A stretch of 64,000 nt of DNA, taken from assembly GCA_017617335.1 (NCBI GenBank), contig JAFZWK010000005.1, positions 39,776 through 103,775 on the forward strand. Direction: 5' to 3'. This document shows positions 55,628 to 63,756 of this stretch, in pieces. A program made the translations under genes and the position numbers. Source of the DNA: Bacteroidaceae bacterium (lineage in GTDB: Bacteria; Bacteroidota; Bacteroidia; Bacteroidales; Bacteroidaceae). Each line of letters opens with the position of its first letter. Position 1 is the stretch's first letter. The notes under the pieces are model-generated. The model did not search any database and was not told the origin of the DNA. It saw nothing but the letters and a program-made list of their open reading frames with translations.

Positions 55628-55650
55628 TACTCACAAATGCAACTTTCGTT

Positions 55651-56598
55651 ATGAAAAAAATCTGTTTCTTGCCTCTTCTGATCCTGGCTGCATGCAGCGG
55701 TGGCCGCTCTCTTGTCCAGAACCCTGTCATTGATGCCGATACACCTGACCCCACAGTTATCCGTGTGGGCAAGACTTACTACGCAGCTGCCACATCGGGC
55801 AATAAGCGTCAGGTCTATCCCCGTTTTCGTTCACGCGACTTAAAGAACTGGACCCCCATGGGTTATGTCTTTGATGAATGGCCCGCTTGGACCAATGGAG
55901 CATTCTGGGCTCCTGAGTTTTTCGAATTGAACGGTCGTGTCCTTTGCTTTTATACGGCCAGACAGAAGAGCGACAGCACTTCGTGCATCGGAGTTGCGGT
56001 AGCAGATGGCCCTGATGGCAAATTCGTGGATCACGGCCCCCTTGTTCGTACCACCAACGAGGCCATCGACAGTTACGTCTATCAGGATGGCGACCAGCTT
56101 TACATCACTTGGAAGGCTTATGGTTTGGATCCCACTCATCGTCCCATAGAGATTCTGGCTCAGCGTCTCTCTGCTGATGGACTTAGCCTGATGGGCGATC
56201 CCTTTACACTTCTGCGTGACGACGAGCGTATCGGTATGGAAGGACAATGTTTCTTCCACAGCGGAGACTATTATTACATGCTCTATTCCATTCGCGACTG
56301 CTGTTCTCCCCAGAGTGACTATGCTGTCTCTGTAGCCCGCAGCCGTTCCTTCACAGGGCCTTACGAGAAGTACCCTGGGAATCCCATTCTTCACGGAAAC
56401 GGAAAAACCATTCAAAGCTGCGGTCATGGTACGCTGGTGGAAACCCCGCGAGGACACTTGTACTATCTTTGTCATGCTTATTTCTACGATAAGTACCGCG
56501 AGGGGCGTAAGGCAATCCTTCAGCATCTGCAGATAGGCGATGACCTGTGGCCACATTTCGATAACGAGGATGCATTGGTCGAGGTAAAGTTAAGATAG
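55651..56598 (+). CDS. GH43-like glycoside hydrolase, lipoprotein
   Basis: The 315-residue protein has a lipoprotein signal (LPLLILAACSGG) and a complete GH43 triad: VIDADTPDPTVIRVG (D33), NEAIDSYVYQDGDQ (D140) and RIGMEGQCFFHSG (E197), plus the calcium-near histidine in SCGHGTLVE. The start follows a good promoter; an upstream TTG in frame lies inside that promoter. Likely an arabinan- or xylan-side-chain hydrolase; the exact linkage cannot be told. It is divergent from the D230 variant. Confidence 0.87.
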   Translation: MKKICFLPLLILAACSGGRSLVQNPVIDADTPDPTVIRVGKTYYAAATSGNKRQVYPRFRSRDLKNWTPMGYVFDEWPAWTNGAFWAPEFFELNGRVLCFYTARQKSDSTSCIGVAVADGPDGKFVDHGPLVRTTNEAIDSYVYQDGDQLYITWKAYGLDPTHRPIEILAQRLSADGLSLMGDPFTLLRDDERIGMEGQCFFHSGDYYYMLYSIRDCCSPQSDYAVSVARSRSFTGPYEKYPGNPILHGNGKTIQSCGHGTLVETPRGHLYYLCHAYFYDKYREGRKAILQHLQIGDDLWPHFDNEDALVEVKLR

Positions 56599-56680
56599 CA
56601 ATCTCTTCAGGTTCCTTCCGTAGCAGGAGAACCCTCTCTCATTTTAACGGTTGTTGCGGGACTCTTCCTTTTTGGGGGGA
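56599..56680. other. 3' flank of the GH43 gene
   Basis: No gene is seen in the 418-base gap up to 57016. This first part has no structure; repeat locus D follows, then about 200 bases of plain A/T-rich sequence and the DUF4369 promoter. Confidence 0.5.
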
Positions 56681-56764
56681 TGACGTGTTGCAAGCGGAGA
56701 TACAACGTGTCAACTTCGCAAAGACAACGTGTTGACTTCGAGGTTTCAACGTGTTGTCTTTTTA
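56681..56764. repeat. 22-bp-period palindromic repeat, locus D (four units)
   Basis: Cores TGACGTGTTG (56681), CAACGTGTCA (56703), CAACGTGTTG (56725) and CAACGTGTTG (56747) lie at exact 22-base steps. The end GTTGTCTTTTTAC is the same as in locus C. It lies 82 bases after the GH43 stop. Confidence 0.85.
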
Positions 56765-56955
56765 CATTATCATTATTGATCCAGTAACACAGTATAAGAC
56801 ATTTTTCTGCTTCTACTACTAAAATGAAAAGATATCAGAAATGTAACACCCAAAAGTGTTTTTTCTTCATTCGTTTTTTTTCGTTTGGGGTGCTGTGTTT
56901 TTGCATGTATTTGATACATAAGGTTGTGAAAATTCCATAATTATAAATAGATTTC

Positions 56956-56986
56956 TTGGGGGACTGAAGGGATTATGGTATCTTTG
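56956..56986 (+). promoter_or_regulatory. Promoter of the DUF4369 lipoprotein gene
   Basis: TTG (56956-56958), a 20-base spacer and TATCTTTG (56979-56986) fit the consensus and show that the ATG at 56975 cannot be the start; the ATG at 57017 is used. Confidence 0.7.
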
Positions 56987-57016
56987 CAAAAAAATAAGCC
57001 TAAAGGATTGTCATAT

Positions 57017-57733
57017 ATGAAGAAATCTTTCTTAAGCAGTATTCTGGTGACTCTGTTGTTGGTTGCTTGTACTGCCGACCGTGAGAAGGATAATTTCATC
57101 CTGCGAGGCACGGTGGCTGAGGGAGTGGAGGACGTGAAGTATCTCCTCTATATCATCGATGACTATAAGCATATAAATATGGATAGCCCTGTGGATACCT
57201 TGCAGGTGGTGAACGGTAAGTTCTCATTTTCGACCAGAATAGAGGAACCCACTGGCGGCATGTTGCGAGGTATTCATCGGGATGGGGACATGGATTTTCA
57301 ATTCAAGGAATTCTGGGCTATTCCTGGTGATACCTGTGTGATGAGAATCAGAGGATGCAGATTCGACGAGATGGAAATCAGCGGCGGAAGTTTCTATCTG
57401 CAGTACAATGCCTTTAAGGCGTACCGCGACTGCCTGTTCAAACCTGTTCTTGAAAAGGGAACGGAACTGGCTGAACTGAACACCCGTGAACCGCAGAACA
57501 AGGAGGCTATCCAGAAGTTGACTGATGAGTTGGAAGCTTTGGATGAGGTTTATCGCCGAGGCATACGCGAGTACAACAGGGAGCATGGCAAAGAGGAGGG
57601 TTGCGCCATCTATCAGCTGCAGTGGCTCATCAACAACCATTTCGACTTCGATATCCTGGACAGCTCTATTGTAAATGGTCGTTTTCACAAATATGTGGAA
57701 TACCGACGCTCGCAGTATCTGCATAATGATTAG
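57017..57733 (+). CDS. DUF4369 lipoprotein without thioredoxin domain
   Basis: The 238-residue protein has a lipoprotein signal (ILVTLLLVACTADR) and the DUF4369 beta-sandwich: NFILRGTVAEGVEDVKYLLY, VNGKFSFSTRIEEPTGGMLR, FWAIPGDTCVMRIRG. In most relatives a TlpA-like thioredoxin domain follows; here the protein ends in helices (NKEAIQKLTDELEALDEVYR) with HFDFDILDSSIVNGRFHKYV at the end. It may be a stand-alone form or a shortened gene. A TlpA-like lipoprotein without DUF4369 occurs at 37.2 kb. Confidence 0.78.
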   Translation: MKKSFLSSILVTLLLVACTADREKDNFILRGTVAEGVEDVKYLLYIIDDYKHINMDSPVDTLQVVNGKFSFSTRIEEPTGGMLRGIHRDGDMDFQFKEFWAIPGDTCVMRIRGCRFDEMEISGGSFYLQYNAFKAYRDCLFKPVLEKGTELAELNTREPQNKEAIQKLTDELEALDEVYRRGIREYNREHGKEEGCAIYQLQWLINNHFDFDILDSSIVNGRFHKYVEYRRSQYLHND

Positions 57734-57820
57734 GAGAGATTTGTGTCCTTCCCTGGACGCTGGGAGGAAACGGAGATAAAGCCGACCTGATGGAAATTTC
57801 ATTTTTTTGTATGCTTGATG

Positions 57821-57850
57821 TTGTGGGATGAGAAAATAATTGTATATTTG
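57821..57850 (+). promoter_or_regulatory. Promoter of the FAS1 lipoprotein gene
   Basis: TTG (57821-57823), a 19-base spacer and TATATTTG (57843-57850) match the consensus; the ATG is 27 bases further. Confidence 0.65.
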
Positions 57851-57877
57851 TGACGTGAATCCTTATTGTTGAGCGTC

Positions 57878-59980
57878 ATGAAAAAATTGTTCTTCCTACT
57901 GACTGCTGCTGTTCTCTTTAGTTGTACAGAGGATATAGACACTTCCAACCGGTATGTTTTTAAGGAGCAAACGGCGATGGGATACCTTCAGAAGCACTCA
58001 GAGCACTATAGTACCTATGTGGATCTTCTATACAAGATTCCTGTCAGTGGTGCCAGCAAGACTACTGTTGGGCAGTTGCTGTCGGCACGCGGCCACTACA
58101 CGATCTTTGCTCCTACCAATGAAGCCATTCAGGATTATCTGGATACGCTGGTGGTGAACGAGGTGATTCCGGAAGCGTCGTGGGATGCTTTCCCTAACGA
58201 GGCCACTCGAGACTCCATAGAGAAAGTGATTGTGCTGAACAGCGTGATAGATAGTGGTGATGACTACCATCCATACGAGATAGGTAGTTTTCCCACCACG
58301 CAGGATGCAGAAATCCCTATTCCCAACATGTACGACCGCAAGCTGAGCATTCACTACAACGATAATGCCAACGTGGACATTCTGGTAAACAACTGTGCGA
58401 TAGACGAGAACAACCGTGATATCCCTGTAATCAATGGTTACATCCATGCTGTGAAAAAGGTGATTGCACCCAGCAATAATACGCTGGCCACCTTGTTCAC
58501 CAACATCAAGCGAGACAATATAGAGGGGTATCATGTGATGGCTCTGTTGGTGCATGCAGTCGGACTGATTGATTCGTTGCAGGCTTTCCGTGATGAGGCT
58601 TACGAGGAACTCTATCTGGCAGGTATGATTCCTGATGAGAACTTTACCTATAAAGGCTATGCTCCTCAGCACCGTTACTTTGGTTTCACCTGTTTTGCAG
58701 AAACGGATCAGTTCTGGTCTGAGACATTGGGTAAGCCTGCCTTGGATATCACTGTGGAGGATGTGCGCGAATACGTAGCCAGTTTGGGTGTATATAATGA
58801 TGCGGTTGACAACGATGACTACGAGAATGAGAACAATCTGCTTAACCGCTTCGTCACTTATCACTTCCTGCCCGAGCGTTTGGCTACCGACCGTCTGGTG
58901 CTGCACTATAATGAAAAAGGTAACAACCCCACTACCCGCGAACTGGGTGTGGCTATGTGTGAGTATTACACCACGATGGGAAAACGTCGACTGCTGAAAC
59001 TCTATGAGAGCCGTGAAAGTAATGGAGTATTCATTAATCGCTTCCCTATTTTGGACAACGGTCGACATGGGACCTATCACGAGACAGGATGTGATCCGGA
59101 TAAGGAAGGAATTAAAGTGGGTGAGCCTAATCTGGAAGGGGAGAACAACGTGCGCAACGGAATCATCTATCCCATTGACAAGTTGCTCGTCTACGATGAT
59201 GACACTCGTAACAACATGGGTAAGAACCGAATCCGATTCGACGTGACCAACATGTGGCCCGAATTCATGAACAATGACATCCGTGTGAGTGAGATAACCG
59301 ATGAGCGCCATCTGAGAGTCTCCATTCCCAATGATACACAATATCCCTATTTGGATGACCTGAGAATATCCGAAGACACATACTTCATTTACTGGACCGC
59401 TCGCGGATGGGGATGGAGCAACTATCTGGGCGATGAGGTGAACATACAGGGCAATCTGGATGTGACGATGCGCCTGCCGCCTGTTCCTCGTTTCGGCACC
59501 TACGAACTGCGTTTCGCGTGTCAGAATGGCGGTGAGATGGGCAATCGAGGCATCTTCCAGTTCTATTGGGGAAGCGATCTGGGGCATTTGGCTCCAATGG
59601 GAATCCCTCTGGACCTGCAGATAGGTTCACAGTATCGAAGCACCAAAGCAGGATATTTCCCCAGTAATATAGGATGGGTAAGGGATACCGACGACGATGA
59701 CTACAACATCGATGTGGACAAGATCATGCGTAACAATGGTTTCATGAAGGGGCCAGAGATCTATATTGCAGGTAGTCCTGGCGGAACCATCACGGCTCGA
59801 AACAGCAATATTTGCTCGCGACGTATCATCATCACTCAACAGATGGATCCTGACAAGACGTATTATCTGCGTTTCAAGACCTGCTTGGATGATCCTAAGC
59901 GTGAGTATTACGTGGACTATTTGGAGTTCTGTCCCAAGGAGGTTTACGACAATCCAGAAACTCCTGAGGATATCTGGTAA
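57878..59980 (+). CDS. FAS1 (fasciclin)-domain surface lipoprotein
   Basis: The 700-residue protein has a lipoprotein signal (LLTAAVLFSCTED). FAS1-type elements are seen at about residues 60-200 (TVGQLLSARGHYTIFAPTNE, then VNNCAIDENNRDIPVINGYI and HAVKKVI) and again at about 210-440 (GIIYPIDKLLVYDDDTRNN at its end). The C-terminal third is a beta-sandwich with TYELRFACQNGGEMGNRGIF and the surface-exposed WTARGWGWSNYLG. Such proteins usually accompany SusC/SusD pairs as surface glycan- or protein-binding parts; no SusC or SusD is present here, so it stands alone. Confidence 0.82.
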   Translation: MKKLFFLLTAAVLFSCTEDIDTSNRYVFKEQTAMGYLQKHSEHYSTYVDLLYKIPVSGASKTTVGQLLSARGHYTIFAPTNEAIQDYLDTLVVNEVIPEASWDAFPNEATRDSIEKVIVLNSVIDSGDDYHPYEIGSFPTTQDAEIPIPNMYDRKLSIHYNDNANVDILVNNCAIDENNRDIPVINGYIHAVKKVIAPSNNTLATLFTNIKRDNIEGYHVMALLVHAVGLIDSLQAFRDEAYEELYLAGMIPDENFTYKGYAPQHRYFGFTCFAETDQFWSETLGKPALDITVEDVREYVASLGVYNDAVDNDDYENENNLLNRFVTYHFLPERLATDRLVLHYNEKGNNPTTRELGVAMCEYYTTMGKRRLLKLYESRESNGVFINRFPILDNGRHGTYHETGCDPDKEGIKVGEPNLEGENNVRNGIIYPIDKLLVYDDDTRNNMGKNRIRFDVTNMWPEFMNNDIRVSEITDERHLRVSIPNDTQYPYLDDLRISEDTYFIYWTARGWGWSNYLGDEVNIQGNLDVTMRLPPVPRFGTYELRFACQNGGEMGNRGIFQFYWGSDLGHLAPMGIPLDLQIGSQYRSTKAGYFPSNIGWVRDTDDDDYNIDVDKIMRNNGFMKGPEIYIAGSPGGTITARNSNICSRRIIITQQMDPDKTYYLRFKTCLDDPKREYYVDYLEFCPKEVYDNPETPEDIW

Positions 59981-59994
59981 AGAGTAGGAACAGG

Positions 59995-60699
59995 ATGAAG
60001 AAGATCTGTTATATCGTAGCTATGGAGGCTGAGGCACGTCCTTTCATCGAAGCCTACAACATCCAACTGGTTCCTGGTTTCTTTGATCCATTGCCAAGTC
60101 AGTTTTATGAGGCAGAGATCAACGGGAACAAGCTCTATGTGGTTCTGAATGGTCGCCAGCATGGAATGGATCTTGTGGGGTGCGAACCTGCTTGCGTGGC
60201 AACACAAGTGGCTATCCAACGACTGCATCCTGATTTGGTAGTCAGTAGCGGAACGTGTGGCGGATTCAAATCGAAGGGTGCCCAGATAGCAGATGTCTAT
60301 ATCGGTAATGGAGCCATATTCCATGATCGCCGCGTGTCTGGTGATGACAGATGGGGCGTACAAGGTTTGGGAAACTATCCTGTATGGGAAGGGAGTGCTG
60401 ACTTGGCTGGTAAGCTGGGACTGAAGATGGGTAAGGTGACTACTGGTTCCTCGTTGGATATGCAGCCTATTGACCGTGATATCATTTTGGAACACGGAGG
60501 TGAGCTGAAGGATATGGAAGGTGCTGCTGTAGGGTTTGTTTGTCAGCTCTATAGCGTTCCTGTTCTCTACGTGAAAGCGGTAACGGATCTATGTGATGGT
60601 GACGAGTCAACTTATGAGGAATTCAGTCGCAACCTGAAAGCTGCCAGCGAAGCTCTGCGTCAAGTCAACGAGCGAATTATCAGTGAACTCCTACAATAG
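59995..60699 (+). CDS. 5'-methylthioadenosine nucleosidase-like enzyme, plant-type
   Basis: The 234-residue protein is a nucleoside-phosphorylase-fold enzyme: YIVAMEAEARPF (general-acid Glu region), SSGTCGGFKSKGAQIADVYI, IFHDRRVSGDD, TTGSSLDM, KDMEGAAVGFVCQLYSVPV and KAVTDLCDGDESTYEEF. The combination GTCGGFKxKGAxIxDV, VFHDRR and KAVTDLxDGD is closer to plant MTA nucleosidases than to the usual bacterial Pfs. It would recycle methylthioadenosine (or S-adenosylhomocysteine) to adenine and a thioribose. It overlaps the convergent mrp gene by 20 bases. Confidence 0.82.
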   Translation: MKKICYIVAMEAEARPFIEAYNIQLVPGFFDPLPSQFYEAEINGNKLYVVLNGRQHGMDLVGCEPACVATQVAIQRLHPDLVVSSGTCGGFKSKGAQIADVYIGNGAIFHDRRVSGDDRWGVQGLGNYPVWEGSADLAGKLGLKMGKVTTGSSLDMQPIDRDIILEHGGELKDMEGAAVGFVCQLYSVPVLYVKAVTDLCDGDESTYEEFSRNLKAASEALRQVNERIISELLQ

Positions 60700-61783
60700 T
60701 GGTGGGAGGCAGTTGCATATTGCGGATATCGGTTTGCGTGACCACTCGGGCGGCTAATTGCAGGAAAGCTTGTCCTGTGATGCTGTCAGGATTCAACGCA
60801 GAAGGTGTTCCCAGATCTCCATTCTCGCAGATGCTCTGCACTACAGGAATTTGTCCCAACAGGGGCAAGTTCATTTCCTCGGACAGATGTTTCACACCCT
60901 CGTTGCCAAAGAGGAAGTACTTCTCATCAGGGTGTTCGGAAGGTGTGAACCAAGCCATGTTTTCCACGAGTCCCAAAATGGGTACATTCACCTTCTCGTT
61001 TTGATACATGTTGATTCCTTTTCGTGCATCAGCCAGAGCGACCTGTTGTGGTGTGCTTACGATAATGGCTCCAGTGATGGGTAGTGTCTGGACAAGTGTC
61101 AGATGGATATCGCTGGTTCCTGGAGGCGTATCCAGCACGAAGTAGTCCAGTTCTCCCCAATTAGCATCCCCAATCAGTTGCTTCAGCGCATTGCTTGCCA
61201 TACCTCCGCGCCATAAAGTTGCTTGGTCAGGATCAACGAAAAATCCGATGCTGAGAATCTTCACGCCATATTTTTCAACGGGCATGATAAGGTCGCGACC
61301 GTTGACTTCTTCGCTGTAAGGACGTGCATCCTCTATTTGAAACATTTTAGGGATACTTGGGCCAAAGAGATCGCAATCCAATAAACCTACCCGATGACCT
61401 AACCGAGCCAGTCCGACGGCCAAATTCGCGGCTACCGTGCTCTTGCCGACTCCTCCCTTTCCGCTGCTTATCGCAATGATATTCTTCACGCCAGGAAGCA
61501 GGTCTGGAAGGTCGGGACGGGGAGCCTTCAGACTCTTGGTTTTGATTTCCACCTCCACCTCTTTGCCTACATAAGCATGGATGGCAGCCTCGCAAGCTTT
61601 CACCAGACTCTTCATGAAAGGATCGGTGGGTTTATCAAAGATGAGACTGAAGCTGACGTGTAGACCTGCAATCCGCATGTCGTCCTCCACCATTTTCATT
61701 TCCACCACGTTCTTGCCTGTCCCTGGATACCGTACGGTGGTCAGCGCATCGAGTATGAGTTTGGGGTAAATCTCTTGAGCCAT
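60680..61783 (-). CDS. mrp: Mrp/ApbC-type iron-sulfur carrier ATPase
   Basis: The 367-residue protein has an N-terminal FeS-assembly (MIP18/DUF59) region (LILDALTTVRYPGTGKNVVE) and a P-loop ATPase with the deviant Walker A ISSGKGGVGKSTVAANLAVG, switch text VLDTPPGTSDIHL and IIVSTPQQVALADARKGINM. The C-terminal CxxC that binds the cluster in E. coli ApbC is not seen; the matching place reads MAWFTPSEHPDEKYFLFG. It follows trmB by 54 bases. Confidence 0.92.
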   Translation of the reverse strand: MAQEIYPKLILDALTTVRYPGTGKNVVEMKMVEDDMRIAGLHVSFSLIFDKPTDPFMKSLVKACEAAIHAYVGKEVEVEIKTKSLKAPRPDLPDLLPGVKNIIAISSGKGGVGKSTVAANLAVGLARLGHRVGLLDCDLFGPSIPKMFQIEDARPYSEEVNGRDLIMPVEKYGVKILSIGFFVDPDQATLWRGGMASNALKQLIGDANWGELDYFVLDTPPGTSDIHLTLVQTLPITGAIIVSTPQQVALADARKGINMYQNEKVNVPILGLVENMAWFTPSEHPDEKYFLFGNEGVKHLSEEMNLPLLGQIPVVQSICENGDLGTPSALNPDSITGQAFLQLAARVVTQTDIRNMQLPPTTIVGVH

Positions 61784-61837
61784 GATTATCTGTAAATGTT
61801 TCTGACGTAAATAAATGATTTGGGGTAAGGACGCAAG

Positions 61838-62611
61838 TCATTTCCCCACGCTTTTGGAGCTGCGCTTCTCGCGACTGTAGCTGCGGTACTCGTCGAGAGG
61901 GATTTCCACATCCGGCTCCGCCAAATAGCCCTCCTGTGGAAGCCTGAAGCAGAGATACTTGATATCGATTCCTCGTGCTTGCCACATGCTTTCATAATAT
62001 GTTTGGATGCTGGCAGCCAGTCGCTCGTGTACTGTACGTGGTTGATCGGCGGCATAAAGATTGCGGGTGGAAGCCTCGGCCGTGAGATTGTTGGCACGCA
62101 AGAGTTCCTCCGTGTAGGTGAAAAGGAAGTTACTGTCCGTCTTCAGGTGGATGAGTCCGTTGTCTTGGAGGAACTGGCGATAGCGGTTGAGGAAAAAGGT
62201 GCTGGAGAGTCGTTTTGTAGCCTTCTTCATCTGAGGGTCAGAAAAGGTGAGCCAAATCTCGCTAACTTCGCCAGGTGCAAAGAATTCCTGGATGAACTCG
62301 ATGTTGGTACGCAGGAATCCCACGTTCTTCATCCCTTGGTGAAGAGCTTCCTGTGCTCCCGTCCACATGCGAGCACCTTTAATGTCCACTCCGATGAAAT
62401 TGTAGTCAGGGTGTTCGCGCCCTAACCCTATGGTATACTCACCGCGTCCACATCCCAGTTCCAGGATGATGGGATTCTCGTTGTGAAAGAAGTCTTCATG
62501 CCAGCGTCCGCGAAGGGTGAAATGCCCCTCATGCATCACAGAAAAAGGGCACTCCACCACCAAAGGGTTTTGTGCCATTTCCGCGAATTTAGCCAGTTTG
62601 CCTTTCCCCAT
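61838..62611 (-). CDS. trmB: tRNA (guanine-N7-)-methyltransferase
   Basis: TrmB makes m7G46 in tRNA. The 257-residue protein has a SAM-binding loop [31 protein letters not shown], the catalytic-region motif [13 protein letters not shown] and [15 protein letters not shown]; all are in family order. The C-terminal tail is charged ([14 protein letters not shown]). It starts five bases after the coiled-coil gene and precedes mrp. Confidence 0.94.
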   Translation of the reverse strand: MGKGKLAKFAEMAQNPLVVECPFSVMHEGHFTLRGRWHEDFFHNENPIILELGCGRGEYTIGLGREHPDYNFIGVDIKGARMWTGAQEALHQGMKNVGFLRTNIEFIQEFFAPGEVSEIWLTFSDPQMKKATKRLSSTFFLNRYRQFLQDNGLIHLKTDSNFLFTYTEELLRANNLTAEASTRNLYAADQPRTVHERLAASIQTYYESMWQARGIDIKYLCFRLPQEGYLAEPDVEIPLDEYRSYSREKRSSKSVGK

Positions 62612-62616
62612 CGATC

Positions 62617-63495
62617 CTATTTGTCAAAGCTGAAATTGGTGGTACCGATGTTCTGCCCGCCAGCGAAAATGTCGACACGATACGTGCCAGCACTGAGTGC
62701 CTCGGCTACGTCCCACCATACTTGGATGGTCTGCTCCTCGCCTGTATACTCGATATCCTTGCGGATGCTGTACTCCAGGTTGCGGTTCTCATACGTGAAA
62801 GTGCCGCCCTTGCTGAGGACCTCTCCCGTGGGTGTGGTGATACGAATATAAATGCTTCGGATACCTGTGGAAGCGGTGACGTTTCGAGCGATAGTGAATC
62901 CTATGGCAAACTTTTTCACGTCCTTGATCTGTTTCGCAGCCTTCCCTTTCTTGTTGCGTCCTTCAGCCCAGATGCCCGTAGCGTCCAGTTGGCTGGCGAT
63001 AGCCACCTTGCCAGAGAGTGCCTCGTTCTCTGTGCTCAGGTTGCTGATGTGCTGCTGGGCTTGCATATTCTGAGTCTTCAGGTTACTGTTCTCCTTCGTC
63101 AAGGCTTCGTTCATGCGGTTGAGTGAGTCAATCTGCAAAACGTAACTGCGGAGCACCTCACGCAAGGTGGCGAGTTCCTTCTTCAGTCGCATGATTTCGG
63201 CAGCGTCGCTGCTCTTGACGCGCTTCAACTCCTCCAGCAATTCCTCAGTACGTTTTTGCTCCTGCTCCAGCTGGGCAACCAGCGAATCGTTGTTGATCTG
63301 CATCTTCATCTCGTTGTACTGCATGGCGAACTGTTCGTACTCGTTCTCCATCTCGCGCTTGTCCATCTCTGCAAGTTGCAACATTTGTTCACTCTCAGCC
63401 TTCTGTTCTTGCATACGGAACAGCAGGAAACCGATGACTCCGCACAGGATAATTCCCAGTGCCACAGCAATAGCGATAATATTCTTCTTGTTCAT
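62617..63495 (-). CDS. Membrane-anchored coiled-coil protein with C-terminal beta domain
   Basis: The 292-residue protein has a membrane helix ([20 protein letters not shown]), a long coiled coil (about residues 30-165: [60 protein letters not shown]), and a C-terminal beta-sandwich (about 175-292: [38 protein letters not shown]). No known family is recognised. The coiled coil suggests a spacer or envelope-spanning role. It heads the trmB-mrp unit and lies downstream of a duplicated promoter. Confidence 0.8.
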   Translation of the reverse strand: MNKKNIIAIAVALGIILCGVIGFLLFRMQEQKAESEQMLQLAEMDKREMENEYEQFAMQYNEMKMQINNDSLVAQLEQEQKRTEELLEELKRVKSSDAAEIMRLKKELATLREVLRSYVLQIDSLNRMNEALTKENSNLKTQNMQAQQHISNLSTENEALSGKVAIASQLDATGIWAEGRNKKGKAAKQIKDVKKFAIGFTIARNVTASTGIRSIYIRITTPTGEVLSKGGTFTYENRNLEYSIRKDIEYTGEEQTIQVWWDVAEALSAGTYRVDIFAGGQNIGTTNFSFDK

Positions 63496-63526
63496 TCTGG
63501 GTGAATAAGTGGTTATATTTGGGGGA

Positions 63527-63557
63527 CAAAGTTACGAAAAAACGAGTGCAGGACAAA
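63527..63557 (-). promoter_or_regulatory. Promoter copy 1 for the coiled-coil gene
   Basis: On the minus strand TTTG (63554-63557), a 19-base spacer and TAACTTTG (63527-63534) match the consensus fully. It lies in the first copy of the 58-base repeat. Confidence 0.75.
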
Positions 63558-63584
63558 AGAAATTCTTTTCTTTTTTTTGCCGAG
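63527..63584. repeat. 58-bp direct repeat, copy 1
   Basis: This 58-base stretch is identical to 63611-63668 and starts CAAAGTTACGAAAAAACGAG. It contains a full promoter on the minus strand. The period is 84 bases. Confidence 0.9.
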
Positions 63585-63610
63585 TGCCCAGTAAGTTCGC
63601 GACTTTGTCG

Positions 63611-63668
63611 CAAAGTTACGAAAAAACGAGTGCAGGACAAAAGAAATTCTTTTCTTTTTTTTGCCGAG
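63611..63668. repeat. 58-bp direct repeat, copy 2, with promoter copy 2
   Basis: Identical to 63527-63584. The minus-strand promoter is TTTG (63638-63641), 19 bases, TAACTTTG (63611-63618). Confidence 0.9.
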
Positions 63669-63725
63669 CGAGAGGACTCCACCTGCGCCTGAGCACCAAC
63701 CGGAGCGCAAGAACTTCGGCGAAGC

Positions 63726-63756
63726 CAAAGTTATAGGAAAATAATGGTTTCTCCAA
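63726..63756 (-). promoter_or_regulatory. Third minus-strand promoter-like site
   Basis: TTG (63754-63756), a 20-base spacer and TAACTTTG (63726-63733) again fit the pattern. Three promoters in tandem could serve the coiled-coil-trmB-mrp unit. From 63757 to the window end no gene is seen; a run of TAAAC words (63801-63827) is the only other structure. Confidence 0.55.

Noticed and set aside
56975-57016. Earlier start for the DUF4369 lipoprotein
   Set aside because: The ATG lies upstream of the -7 box, so it would not be in the transcript, and it spoils the lipoprotein signal.
58028-59587. 519-codon minus-strand open frame opposite the FAS1 lipoprotein gene
   Set aside because: Its translation is rich in Val, Ile and His in the way antisense frames are, with no motif; the plus-strand gene has a promoter and lipobox.
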